Made by a program: the position numbers and the translations under genes. 64,000 nucleotides of DNA from Pinus tabuliformis (taxonomy: Eukaryota; Streptophyta; Pinopsida; Pinales; Pinaceae): contig CM062814.1 in NCBI GenBank assembly GCA_031772625.1, forward strand, positions 367,297,781-367,361,780. The letters are read 5' to 3'. This document shows, piece by piece, positions 13,830-25,560 of the stretch (the stretch's first letter is position 1; each line of letters begins with the position of its first letter). A model generated the notes under the pieces. It worked only from the letters and a program-made list of their open reading frames with translations, was not told where the DNA came from and made no database searches.

Positions 13830-16342
13830 TATAATTTCAACACAACTCTCATCTCCAGCACCACCTTTGAAACCTTGATGGGAGGTATGATCAAGTGGGA
13901 AGAAATTTATAATTTCTTTGAAAACAGAAGTTTGTTAAAATCTGAAACTTCAACTAAGGATGAAAACATAATTTAAAAAAAATCAGAGGTATGTAACTCC
14001 ACAAAGTTGTTTCTAGAGTGAAATTTTTTCCTTATTATGACATGGTTGCATGGGCCATGCAACATCTGTATTTTCCAACCCATACTATATTAGACTGCAA
14101 CAAAAATTTTATAGCCTCTTGGAATCTGCAAGTACTTTGGGGAGTTTACAAGCTTTGTTCTCCCGAAGTTGTATTAAGGACCCATTTTCTCGATAACTTC
14201 AACAACAAAGTATTCAGGAACTGTGAAGGGAATTATGAAAAATTTGTCAAACATTGGTTACAAGAAGATAGAGAAGGATAAAAACTTAAGGGATCAAAAT
14301 AATATCCAGTCGTCATTTTCAAAAGACCCGTTAGATTCCACATAAAATTTTTGTCTCGTCTACATGGAGAGAAAGACCCTGAGCATTGAAAACTATGATG
14401 GATGGCTTTGATACACAACCTAATCAACGTATCAAAGCATTTCAATTGGGTGGAAATTTTTCTCAGAATTTAACAGATGGCCTTATGTTTTCCATTGTGT
14501 CTCCTCGAGGATATGATCAGTTTTTTTGCATGCCATCCTATATTATTGAAATTATAATTGCTTTTTTTATGTTTCCTCTCATGAAATGGAATTACCCAGT
14601 TGAGTAACTTCCTATTCAGAACTATGCCTCTATTTTTTGGGAAAGTAAATTCAAAATCCATTTGTATGACATTTGTGATTATGTGATGACCATTTCTATC
14701 AAAATTTGTTTGGAGAAACCCCTCCCAGTGTTAGTGAAGGTCTTAAAGAGGCCTTACAAGATATAGGAAACTGGTTCATTGAAGAATTATTCTCATATAT
14801 TAGATTCTACGAAAGTGAAGTTGGCCCTCACCTTATTCTTAGATATATACCAGAGAGGATCACTTTAAGAGAGGTAGCCAATTAAACTGCCTTCATCAAG
14901 CTCGAAAATTTAGTAAACTTCACAAGAAAATATGGTTGAACTTCCCAATTAACTTTGGAAACATTTTCCTTAAGGACCAAGGACACACATTTAAGGAGGT
15001 TTAAGAACTCAACCATGTTTGGTTTTATTAATTTCCCCTTCATGACTATGGCCCTTGGGGAATCATCAATCACCATTATAAGGTTGTCAGCTACATCAAA
15101 ACCTACACACATCAACATCCTCCTTTTGATAAAATTTTCATTAATATTTATATTTTTCACCAATATTTTGAAAGAGGAAAGTTGTTGACTAGAAAATGAT
15201 AGAAGTAAACTACAAGAGTTTATACAATCTCATTATCACAACTTACTTAACTAGAAGAGTCTTCATACAAACACTCTAATCCAAGAGATAAAATATGTTG
15301 AGAGTCTGAAATACAATTTCAATGAAATTATTTTAGACCTTGTTTCCTCCTCTCCAAAAATAGAAGAATCCCAACTTGAAAATTTCCTGATGTTTGTTTC
15401 ACAATTCCAGAGAAAATCACAACAAAAGCAAGAACTATTAATGAAAAAAAGTCAGATATTAAGATAGAACAACAAGGTCAAATGAACAAAAAAATCAAAG
15501 GTCAAAAACAATAGAGATTAGAGAAAGAACATGCAACAGAAAAACAGAGTTCCTCTCATGACAATATCACTAATATTGACGTCTCATATGACACCACCAG
15601 GGCACATACAAAGTCGAATAAAATTAATGATGAACTTCAATATATTCAGATTGATACAAACAAAGAAGAGAAAATTACCCAAGACCCTTTGTCAACATTG
15701 ATCTGTTTCTCTGAAAAAGAAAAAGAGTTTCCTGAGCAGGAAGAACAAAGTACCTAGATATTTATTCCACAAACTTCTCATGACACATCGATGACACCAA
15801 TTTCTACAAAAATCCATCTTGAGAATTTTTTATTTAAACTTTTCACTAAAGTAGAAACTGTTCATGGAAATGTCCCATCCTTGATTGAGTATTACTTTAA
15901 TGCTCAAACCAAGTCAATTGTCAAAAGAATGAAGAAAAAAAAGCTTGAAATGTTTGAAATCATTTCAGAATTCAGTTGGTAGGCAAGAGGAAATGTTGAG
16001 GAAAAAGTTGAAGAATCTTTCCAGGCTCTAGGAGTCTTTATCAATTACAACCAACAACATGTTGGTGAAATTTCCACTGCCTAAAATAATTGTCTGTAGA
16101 AGATAAAATGTATGTAAAGAAAAATAAAGGAAAGCAAAGCTTTTAGTGAAGAAATTTGACAAAACCATTCCACAATTCTTGTAGGTGGGTTCACCATTGA
16201 AAGACGAAACTTATAGAGTGAATATGAAAATTAGTTGAACGAATTGAAACTTAAACACTCCACATATATCCACAAAATCCAAGAGGAACATGAAAAAAAA
16301 ATTAGAATATTGAAGGAATAATGTGACAACAACATTCTAAAA
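13830..16342 (+). pseudogene. Unrecognised element protein, copy A, 5' part
   Basis: The pieces, in shifting frames, match copy B (57225-59506) in the same order: KWEEIYNFFENR near 13892; FFPYYDMVAWAMQHL, NKNFIASW and LDNFNNKVFRN at 14020-14240; NFSQNLTDGL and SPRGYDQFFCMPSYI at 14455-14550; then a segment ending in GIINHHYKVVSYIKT near 15060-15100; then lysine- and glutamate-rich sequence with coiled-coil character up to 16342. I do not recognise the family and see no RT, integrase or transposase in it. The Athila-like element is inserted here, and the protein continues at 28692 in the same phase. The presence of two diverged copies suggests a mobile-element ORF rather than a host gene. Confidence 0.6.
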
Positions 16343-16350
16343 ATGACCAA

Positions 16351-17254
16351 TGTTGGTGTCCAAGTATGAATCATGCAATTCACCCAATCCACATTTAATT
16401 TTCTACCCAGGGTTCAACCAGTTGTTTCAAGGCTATCATGCACTGTATATGCATCCAAAGTTTCCCTACCAAACATTCAACATTAACTATAAATTCATCA
16501 ATGTGTAACAACAAGCAATATTGTAACAATAATAAGAGTAACAACGAGTGATAATTATAACAACAATAAGGACTCACAACAAAACATTGATAAACATTCA
16601 CAACAATAATAAACTCACGGAAATGAACCTAACACACATCTAATCCAGCAGCACCTCGTCAGGAGAGTGGGCCCAACACCCTAATTAGGGTTGTGGCAAG
16701 ATCAATGAATCATGATATGCTCAGAACATCAACTTGTCATTAATAAAAGAAATATTACAATTATGTTCTTACATACTCAAAGAGTATTTCTCCTGTAACG
16801 TTAACAACTCTTAACAATGATATATTTCAGAGCCCGCAACTCTTCTTTATACAATGTTTCAATAATTCAACCCCTAGAATTAAGCCATTGTCTGCCCTTA
16901 ATTACATGGTGGTTTTCAATGAAACAGAATGTTAAAAGATAGCAATGTGTCAATTGAAAGATTGATTCATCGTTGCAGCTAGTGTTCAAGGATAGCGCTG
17001 CCAGCTTTGATAGCATCATTCAATGAATCACGATCCTGGTCATTCTCCCTTTAAATATGAAGAAATAACTAAATTAGTAAGCAACTTAGGTAATAATCCA
17101 ATACGAGTATGCTTCATTGACCAATAATTCATAAAGACATGACGAGAGGTATACCTATGCATTTTAAGATATCGATTAACCACTATTGGCGTGAAATGGA
17201 TAAAAAGAACATGGTAAACGGGTATGTAGAAGTATACAAATCTAGCCACCAACA
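16351..17254 (-). repeat. Athila-like element, 3' LTR (left)
   Basis: 904 bases from TGTTGGTGTCC to CCACCAACA, with inverted terminal octamers TGTTGGTG and CACCAACA. It aligns with 27773-28691 from end to end. It contains several GTAACAAC-type words (about 16506-16580). Confidence 0.92.
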
Positions 17255-17268
17255 TCTTCCCCCAACTG
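17255..17268 (-). other. Polypurine tract of Athila-like element
   Basis: Directly inside the left LTR the plus strand reads TCTTCCCCCAACTG, that is CAGTTGGGGGAAGA on the element's strand. It lies where a plus-strand primer tract is expected, next to the 3' LTR. Confidence 0.8.
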
Positions 17269-18931
17269 CCCTTACTGCATTTCCTCATTCAATTCGTCAC
17301 CTGCGCAAGTCTGGGTTAGAGTTGCGATGATCAACGTGAAGCTGTGAAAGATTGTATTTTGCAAACATCTCTATTCCTAGGGGCTTATACACATATATTT
17401 GGATGACTTATTTCCACCAATCCTCACTTACCTCATAAGACAGAGTGTATTGATCAACTGACACCCAGATGATGGGAAATCAAAACCTCAAACCCATCCA
17501 TTGGACCCCACGAAGCCGTATGCACGCAATATTCTAGGGTGTCCTATTTAGAGCCCGAGCAAAATTGGGGGCCCTAAAAGGTTCATATATCCTGAGAGTT
17601 GATGACGAGATCACCCACTATTTCTGGAAGTTATCCCGGTCCTCCTCCTGACAAGTAAAGATCTTTTTTGTGCATATATCAATGCACCATTGTTGAGTTT
17701 CCCACATATGTTCTTTCCATCCCTCGATCCCTAAGAGGGTTTCATGTTTTTTGTAAACATTCACAGACTCTCAGTTCTCCATCTAAATGATAAGTGGCTT
17801 ATTTGCTTTATTTTCTTCAAACGTATCAAAAGCCTTTTTCCTTTTAACTTGGTTGAATGTATAGGAGGTAAAGGATCTTAGTAGAATGTTTCCTACATAT
17901 GGCACTGGGTTAAATGATTGATCATCACCCACGAAGTAGTCATGCATTTACAACTCGCACATCAAATATTCATCTAAAATATTGTGGCATCTCATGATGC
18001 ACAGAAACTGCGTTGAATCTTCCATATCATGACTGAGATCTTGGTAGACACTTTCTAAAGAAAAGAATAGATGTTTTTCATGGAGGAACAAGGTATAGTT
18101 GTGAGCAGGGGGGAGAGAAGCCATTGCCTGTTGTGCCAAGGTAAACATATCTTCTTTATTAGCCTTTAATAGCTTCACCTGTTCTTCTAGTCCCTCAATT
18201 CACTTCTGTCGTTACTCCTACTTCCGCTTTTCCTTTTCTATATGTTCTATGTAGCTGGAGACTGTTTTTCTAGCTTGCTCACGATTTTTCCTTATTCCTT
18301 CCCGGTGTGCCCCTAAAAGAATGGTCCCTCGATGAAAGAGAGTTGTTGTAGCTTGCCACATCTGAATTTTTGCAGACATGAAAAACTCCCACACCTTGAT
18401 CATATGCAAAAACAACTCTATCTGTGTAGCTGTTGAAGTCATTAGCTTGTCTTCAATCTATGTTGCCACTGAAATAGTTTCAGGTCGGGGCTTTACATCA
18501 TTTTCCTTGTGCTCTCTCACTTTTCTTCCTAAGTGCCGTAACCGTTTACTCAATTTCATGATTTCTATTTTGACCTACATATTATCTCCGAATTGTGGTT
18601 GATATCTTTCCTTAAGAGGGGATCTCCTTCTCGGACATTGCTCGATAAACTCTTGTTTCACAGCTACTTGTTCCACAGGCCTCACAACTAGTCCAGGGCC
18701 TAGCGGGTTGACGTCGAAAAAATCATCAACCAGTTCTTGTTTTACTCTGATTTACTCTGTTTGTTCCTCGACTTGGGGAAAAATCCCACGATCTCCTTCT
18801 TCAAGTCTTAGGACCTCTATGTCTCCCCCCTGCAACTCTGGATGTACTATAGGGTCTTATGGGGTAGTGTATTTGACACCTCCCTCTTGTACTTTCTTTG
18901 CTGCCCGACCATCCTCTTTCACTTGTACATG

Positions 18932-19172
18932 AATAGTTCCTAACCCTTGCGGGTTAGTTTTTTCAACAAATTCCTCTTCCATTTTTCTCAAGAATGGTTT
19001 CTAACCCTTGTGGGTTAATCTGATTAGTAGTTTCCTCTCCCATCTTCTTAGGAATGGTTTCCAGCCCTTGCGGGTTAGTCTTATCTACAACATTCTCTTC
19101 CATCTACCCAAGAATAGTTTATAACCCTTGCCAGTTAGTCTGATCAGCAACATCTTCCTCCATCTGCTCAGG
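18932..19172 (-). repeat. 60-bp coding tandem repeat in extra ORF
   Basis: Four units of 60 bases, each with a version of AACCCTTGCGGGTTAGTCT on the plus strand. On the coding strand each gives 20 residues of the type TNPQGLETIPKKM. The period is a multiple of three, so the frame is kept. Confidence 0.85.
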
Positions 19173-19658
19173 AACAATTTTTGTAGAAGTAATACCGGCC
19201 ATAGCTTCTTCATTTTGTCCTTAGGTTGGCACTGGTTCTCATGTGATAATGCCGACTTCCAACCCTTCTATTTGCTCAATTCTTTCACCAATCGATACTA
19301 GTTTTTGAACAACTGTGTCGATAATGGTGCCCTTATCTTTCCAACAAATTTCAGGATCGGAGGAGAAGCTTCTTCTTTCTCCATGCATCTAGAGGAACCC
19401 GTTTTCCTTTCCCTTATTTGAAAAGATGCAAGAAAAGCAGAATGAGTAATAATTTCATCAATTTCTGTTCTCTCAATTCCTGCTAATGCAGGCCCTCCTT
19501 CCTCTTCTTCTATATCCACTAGTTGTTCTATCCTCCCTTTTACTCTTCTTGCCTGTGCTTCTCCCAAGTTGTCCTTCTACCCAACAGCCGACACTATCTC
19601 TTATGGAGTTGTGTCAAATATGGCTCCTATTTCCCCCAAAGCTTTCACATTCATTTGA

Positions 19659-19980
19659 ACAGGTGGTGCTAGTTCTTATGTGATAGAACCACCTACATTT
19701 TGAATCACAAGTTCTTTAATTGTTGGAATAGGTGGTGTTGGTTCTTATGTGTTAGCACCACCTACATTTCTGACCAGAAGTTCTTTAATTGCTTGGACAG
19801 GTGGTGTTGGTTCTTGTGTAACAACACCACCTACATTCTCAACCAAGAGTTCTTTAATTGTTTGGACATGTTGTGCTAGTTCTTGTGTAACAACACCACC
19901 TACATTCTCAACCAAAAGTTATTTAATTGTTTGGACAGGTGATGCTGGTTCTTGTGTGTCAACACCACCTATAACTGCGT
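19659..19980 (-). repeat. 69-bp coding tandem repeat in extra ORF
   Basis: About four and a half units of 69 bases, each with ACACCACCTACATTCTCAAC and TTCTTTAATTGTTTGGACAG-type text on the plus strand. On the coding strand each unit gives 23 residues around VQTIKELLVENVGG. The period is a multiple of three. Confidence 0.85.
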
Positions 19981-21284
19981 CCAAGGGTGGTGATTCTCCT
20001 CCTATATTGGTAGTCAATGCTGGTTCTTGTGGATCAACATCAACTGTAGTCTCTTCTATATCCATTGAATCTATCTCTATTGAGCCAACAGGTAACACTG
20101 GAACAATGTCGTTTGTGGTGTCTTCTTCCACTCCTACATCTTCTTCCTCTTCCCCTGCAGGTAGCATACCCACAAGTTCTTCCTCTGCCAACTCGGTGAA
20201 TTGTGGAAAATCCACAGAGGTTCGAGAAAGAGCATGCACCACCAATAATCTAACCAACTCACGATTTTTGAGAACCACTAATGGTTGTCGAGACCGTTGG
20301 GCAAACTGCACCATTAAGTGGAGACTGCTCCATAGGAAGTATGGTATGTCTAAAGCATGAACCTGCGCATGCCGAAACCAAAGGCATGCAAGGAGTTTGA
20401 AATGATACTTAAATAATGTAGAGAAATGACCTTTGGAAGTAACATACCTCATAGCAAAATACGCCACCTCACCCCATGGATATGGAAGCGATTTATGATC
20501 ATACCCTCTTCCTTTCTAGACCGCTCTCTCCCCAGCCTGCAAAAATAATTTTGCAAACTACGATAAAGGAGACTTCCGAGAGAACCATTTCTGACCTCCT
20601 AGCTATAATCCATTGGCAATTGAAATAGCTTCCTCGATGACAGAAATATCCAACCCACGGACTGTAGAATTATTTCCTTCCAAGTTTAACACAAATGCTA
20701 CTGTGATGTATTCATCAAATCTTTGAAGCCTCTATAAATACACATGCCATCTTGCATCCAAGAAGACTTCCAAAACATCTGCGTCGTGCCAAACCTGTTC
20801 TGTACTCTCTGATTCGCGTCTCACAACCTGTCCACCCATTCTGTAATGGCTTTGTAACAACACTTTGGAGTAACAACAAGTTGTCGAGAAGGTGTGCTGG
20901 TAGGTTGATTTGCAGTGAGAGGTGTGATAGTGATGGGGTGCAGTGAGAGTGATAACCAGAAGGATAACGATAAAATATGGAAAAATTGTGGCGGATAATG
21001 GATGATAATGGATAGTAATAATGGTAATTACTTTGCAGCATTGGAAAGGACTATTCATTAGTACAACATTACCAACTTGAAATCCCGATGCATATGGGTA
21101 TTGTGCGAAGTATGGTGGAAAACCACGGAGTGAATGCACTTAGCACAAGGTTTAATAAAAATAACAATAAGTCATTATTATAGAATATTTTCATTTATTA
21201 TAGTACCTACCCCCAACTAAGGGATGACTGTCCACGAACATATAGAGTCATGTCATATGAGTTATTAATCAAATACACAAAGTC

Positions 21285-21575
21285 GATTAGGAACATACCT
21301 GACGACTTACCTTAATGGAGTAACAACAGCAAGGGAGTAAGAACATTGGGGGAGTAACAACACCCGAGGCATAAAAACACCAGAGGAGTAACAACACTAG
21401 AGGACTAACAACACTGGAATACTTAGATGAAATCGCAACGGAGTAACAACACAAGAGGAGTAACAACATGAGTTAAGTACATAAATAAAATTTCCATCAT
21501 CAGAGTCGCAAAACTGAAGGAGTAACAACGCGAGTGAGGTACTTGCAAGAAAAAGATTGATAGAGTAGTAACAAC
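21285..21575. repeat. Short irregular repeats with GGAGTAACAAC
   Basis: Between the pol end and the extra ORF, the word GGAGTAACAAC or a one-base variant occurs about ten times at spacings of roughly 17 to 40 bases. The same GTAACAAC word is present in both LTRs and near 20868. Confidence 0.75.
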
Positions 21576-21584
21576 ATTTCAATA

Positions 21585-21585
<1 letters not shown>

Positions 21586-21632
<47 letters not shown>
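21586..21632. repeat. (TA)n microsatellite
   Basis: About 47 bases of TA inside the Athila-like element, next to the pol end. Confidence 0.95.
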
Positions 21633-21636
<4 letters not shown>

Positions 21637-21659
21637 GGGTGCAATGGGGGAATTCCCTA

Positions 21660-22990
21660 CACTAATAACTTCAAAACCAGAGTTATTAGAGAGATATTTG
21701 ATAAAGGAGTCCCTTGAAGCTAGACGGTGATATAATCTGGGGCGATTTCAATTCATGATCAAAGGAGTATGTGCCTCATCAATTGTGATAAGTTTAACAG
21801 TCCCATTGTCAAATACCTTGTCAATTTCATATGGTCCCATCCACATGGAGATAAGTTTTCCTTTAAAATCATTGAACCGTGAATCATAGAGTAATGCCCA
21901 ATCTCCTCTTTGAAACACCTTTTTCTTACTGAATTTATCATGCCATTTAGTTCGTTGCTCCTAGATTGCAGTAGTATTCTGGACAACTACCAAACAAATT
22001 TTGTCCAACTCATTTAACTATTCCAGTTAGTGTTTTTGGGATTGTGAAAGATATAAACCTACTTTAAGGGTTGTCCCGAGCATCTTAATTTCGAATTCCA
22101 CTGGAAACAAATGGGATTTCCCATAGACAAGCTCATATGGTGAAAACCATGTTGTGTTTCGTTGTGTTGTTCTATACACCCACAGTACCTTAGGAAGTTT
22201 TTCAGCACAATTCTAATGATTGTTCACTACAGTCTTTGTCAGAATATTCTCTAGTACCTTATTTGTCATTTCGAATTGACCATTCGCCTAAGGGTGATAT
22301 GGAGATGCTACCCTACGATTGATTCCATATTTATTCATAAGTCATGCTATCACATGTGATGTAAAATATGCCCCTCCATCTGAAACACTCACTAGGATCT
22401 CTGTATCGTGCAAGATTTCCTTAGAATAAAAATTCTAAGACAAACTATTCCATTGCTTTCACCACAGCCTTGGCCAACTTTGTTATGTAATTCGTGAAAA
22501 CCAAAATGTTAACTTTCTATTGTGAAGGTAGATTAAATGGCCCAATAAAATCGATATCCCATTTTTCAAAGGGCTCAAGAGCTAGTTGGAGTTGTGATGA
22601 CATTTCATCTGCCTCACCAGGTTGACCCATCTGCTGGCAACTATCGCACCCTCTAACATATTTCCTTACATCACAAAAAATAGAAGGCCAACAATATCCC
22701 ATTTTTACCACCTTATGACCTGTCCGCTTATTTGCAAAATTTCCCCCACGAGGACCATCATGAGCAGCTTTCAAGACATCATAGATGTCATCTCCACTTA
22801 TGTAGTGCCAGGTTTGATGATCAGATCCTGTGTTAAAGAGATATTCCTCTATCCATGAATAATGGGCACAGTGATGGATTATCCTTTGCTTTTCTCTATA
22901 AGACAAGTGTTGAGGCACCTTTCTTATATCTAAAAAGTTAGCAATATTTGCATACCAGGAAGTGTGATTAGAAATTGAAAAAATATGTTC
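21660..22990 (-). pseudogene. Athila-like element, integrase
   Basis: On the minus strand, the zinc-binding part reads AAHDGPRGGNFANKRTGHKV and RGCDSCQQMGQPG (H...H...C-x2-C) at 22770-22610. The core begins FEKWDIDFIGPF (first catalytic Asp). After a stop and a frame change near 22430 it continues with SVSDGGAYFTSHVIA (second Asp) and NGQFEMTNKVLENIL (catalytic Glu region). The C-terminal part includes KWHDKFSKKKVFQRGDWALL and WMGPYEIDKVFDNGTVKL. All three catalytic positions are still visible, but several stops and the frame change make it non-functional. Confidence 0.87.
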
Positions 22991-24300
22991 ATTTGGAAAA
23001 CTATCCCCTACAGGTGAACCTTCATCACTAATATCCATCCTAGACAGGAAATCTGCGACTATGTTATCTTTCCCTGGTTTGTCTACAATGGTAATATCAA
23101 GCTCCTGAATTAACAGTAACCATCTTGTAATGTGACCAGGGGTCATTGGTTTGTACATCATATACTTGATATTTGTATGATAACTTTGCATGAGAGTAGG
23201 ATACTCTCTAATATAATGCCGAAATTTATTAACAGTGTAAATGACATCGAAGAACTCCTTTTCAGTTACTGTATAATTTAATTCAGCAGGGGTCAAATTA
23301 TTTTTGACATAGTAAATTGCATACGGCTTCTTGTCCTCCTGCTACCCCAAAATTGAGCCTATTGTTGTTTCAGAAGCATCAATAGAGATGTGAAACAGGA
23401 GTTTCCAATTAGGGCCGTGTAATATCAGATCCTTGTAGACTAGTTATTTGATTTCTACAAAAGCTGATTCACATTCATCCTTCCACACAAATTCTACATC
23501 TTTAGGTAAAAATTGAAAAAGTGGGAATTATATTTTAGAGAAAAATCTCTATGAAATGCCCATAATAGCCAACATAACCAATAAAGTTGTGTACTTGTGT
23601 CAGTGGCTTAGGCATAGGGAATTTCAAGAGTACTTCTACCTTTGCCGGGTCACCCCGAATTCCTACAGCTTAAAGCAAGTGTCCCGACACTATCCCTTCT
23701 TTCATAATCATATTCCATTTAGTGGTGCTTAGAGAAACATGTGTTTTCTTGCATCTTTCAAGTACTTTCTCTAAGTTTTTCAAAGCTTCTGTAAAGGAAT
23801 CCCCACATGGGGTAAATTCATCCATGTAAATGTCAACACTATCATTAACTAGATCAGAGAAAATTCATAATATTTCCATTTGAAAGGAAGTAGGTGGATT
23901 ACAGAGGCCAAATGGAAGGACCCAGTATGCAAAGGTTCCCAAAGGGCATGTGAAGGTAGTTTTATCCTAATCCTCAGGAGCTATTTCTATCTGATTATAT
24001 CTGCTAAATCCATCGAGAAAGGAGAAAAAATCCTTCTCGCTAATGTATCAAGGTCTTGGTCAATAATGGGTAAGGGAAAATTGTCTTTCTGAGTTGCTTT
24101 GTTTATTTCCTTGTAATCAACACATATCCACCACTTTCCATTCTTCTTAGGAACAATGACCAATGGGGAAACCCATTGACTGTCTGATATCGGATAAATA
24201 AAACCCACATCTAATAGCTTCTGTAGTTCATATTTGACAATGTTTTTTAAGGTAAGATTAATTATTCTTTATGGCTTACAAATAGGTCGACATTCCTCTT
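22990..24300 (-). pseudogene. Athila-like element, reverse transcriptase and RNase H
   Basis: The RT starts with SQWVSPLVIVPKKNGKWWIC and VDYKEINKATQKDNFPLPII, near-consensus for Athila/Tat elements. The catalytic box at 23817-23828 reads YMDE instead of YMDD. It is followed by LKNLEKVLERCKKTHVSLS. The RNase H part at 23296-23040 reads MTPAELNYTVTEKEFFDVIY and VDKPGKDNIVADFLSRMD. This frame continues into the integrase. It has several stops but long open stretches (22517-23296, 23987-24208). Confidence 0.88.
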
Positions 24301-24382
24301 TAATGTATATATGATGAGTACATAAATCAGCAGGGATGCATTTAATATCAATATACTCCCAAGGAAAAGCTTATTTATTCTC

Positions 24383-25560
24383 CTAAAGGACTTTTAGCAG
24401 TTGTTCGGATTGGGAGTGTGAAAGGTTAGGACTAATATTCAATGTTTTCCCTGGTTCAATTTCTAAAGGAACACTCTTATGATGTAAAATTTCAGGAATG
24501 TTTTCTATTTCTAGTTCTGGTTCAATATCTTCTTGAACATTGCATCTCATGGCAGTTTCTAACAATTGATGGGTTGAATTATAAATGGAGTTGGGATTGC
24601 TGAGAATGGTGCTAATAGCATCGTACTCCCTTTCATCTTTAAAACAGAGAACCTCATTGACAGTAAGGATGGGTCTAATTTCTTCATCTTCAGATTTAGG
24701 CTCTTTGGTAGGTAGAGACTTTTGAATCAAGGTAAATCCAGGTTGATTTGATGAACTTAGTTCTGCAGGGGGTAAAGGATAAGGTTCGTTGTAACTTCCT
24801 CATTGGATATTACCATGTTTCCAGACCGACACATAATATAAGCATCTTTAGTTGGGAGCCAAGGTCTTCATAACATCAAAGGGTGCCCACCGGCTAGGGA
24901 TTTGGCATGTAAAACCATACGTTCAATGGGGTATTTCCATGAGTCTACCGAAATAGTGATATCTTTTAGCTTCCTTACCGGTCTAATAGTAGACTGATCT
25001 GCCAATTCTAGGACGGTGCGAGTTGGTTTAAGATTCTGTAGACCCAAGGTAATCACCGTTAGAGAGGTTATAACATTAATCGCTGCCCCCAAATCTACCA
25101 GTACATTTGGGATATCCACCCCATTAATCTGCACTGTCATAATCGAATTCCCAGGATCCCCGTATTTGACAAACATAGATTTCCCCAACATTATATCTGA
25201 TAATTTACCCATGACATGAACAGTAAGAGGGTCCCTTGGTTTTCTGCTAGGTTTTTTAAAACAATATTCTTTAATTGTCTTAGCATAAATCAGTATGTCC
25301 TTCACGGCCTGAATTAACATAAATTTAACAAATAAATTCTGCAATTCTTCGAGAAAATCAAATTTAGGATGAGGGATTTGTTTGCTCCAAGATAATCTTT
25401 CAGGATAGGGTGGACCAGTCTGACACCCTTTAGTAACAATAGTTTGTGAAGTGGTTTTTTTCTTTATAGGAATTTGTGTTAGCTCATCACCTATCATTCT
25501 TTGTTCTAGTTCTGAGACTTCATCATCCGTATGCTCAACAATTATGGGCGAAGTCTAAGC
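24383..25560 (-). pseudogene. Athila-like element, aspartic protease region
   Basis: An open stretch of 209 codons (25497-24868) shows PPYPERLSWSKQIPHPKFDF, then IYAKTIKEYCFKKPSRK, the conserved lead-in to the protease of this lineage. The protease itself shows VDLGAAINVITSL at the catalytic site (D-L-G where most retropepsins have D-S/T-G; D-L-G is common in this lineage). ELADQSTIRPVRKLKDITIS and the GRPWL-like end follow. The phase changes between here (frame of gag) and the RT. The 24383-24730 stretch (SEDEEIRPILTVNEVLCF) is the variable link between protease and RT. Confidence 0.82.

Larger units (their letters stand above)
17385..20990 (-). pseudogene. Large extra ORF of Athila-like element (env position)
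   Basis: A single minus-strand frame runs from about 20990 to about 17385 (near 1200 codons) broken only by stops. It begins with FDEYITVAFVLNLEG and NSTVRGLDISVIEEAISIAN, then LPYPWGEVAYFAMRYVTS and HALDIPYFLWSSLHLMVQFA. A Glu-rich acidic part (LAEEELVG ... GEEEEDVGVEED) follows, then tandem repeats of 23 residues (around QTIKELLVENVGG) and of 20 residues (around NPQGLETIPKKM). A likely coiled coil (IEGLEEQVKLLKANKEDMF) and a C-terminal part (EGWKEHMWETQQWCIDIC) follow. Its place between integrase and the 3' LTR is that of the env-like gene of Athila elements, but I see no clear signal peptide or membrane anchor, and the product is unrecognised. Confidence 0.6.

Noticed and set aside
19749-20360. 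203-codon plus-strand open frame rich in Ser, Thr and Pro
   Set aside because: It is antisense to the extra ORF of the Athila-like element and owes its length to the 69-bp repeats; the minus frame has the coherent structure.
21285-21575. Regularly spaced GGAGTAACAAC words suggesting a CRISPR-like array
   Set aside because: Repeats are short and imperfect, spacing is irregular, and the context is a plant retrotransposon.
22622-22858. 78-codon plus-strand frame
   Set aside because: Antisense shadow of the integrase of the Athila-like element.
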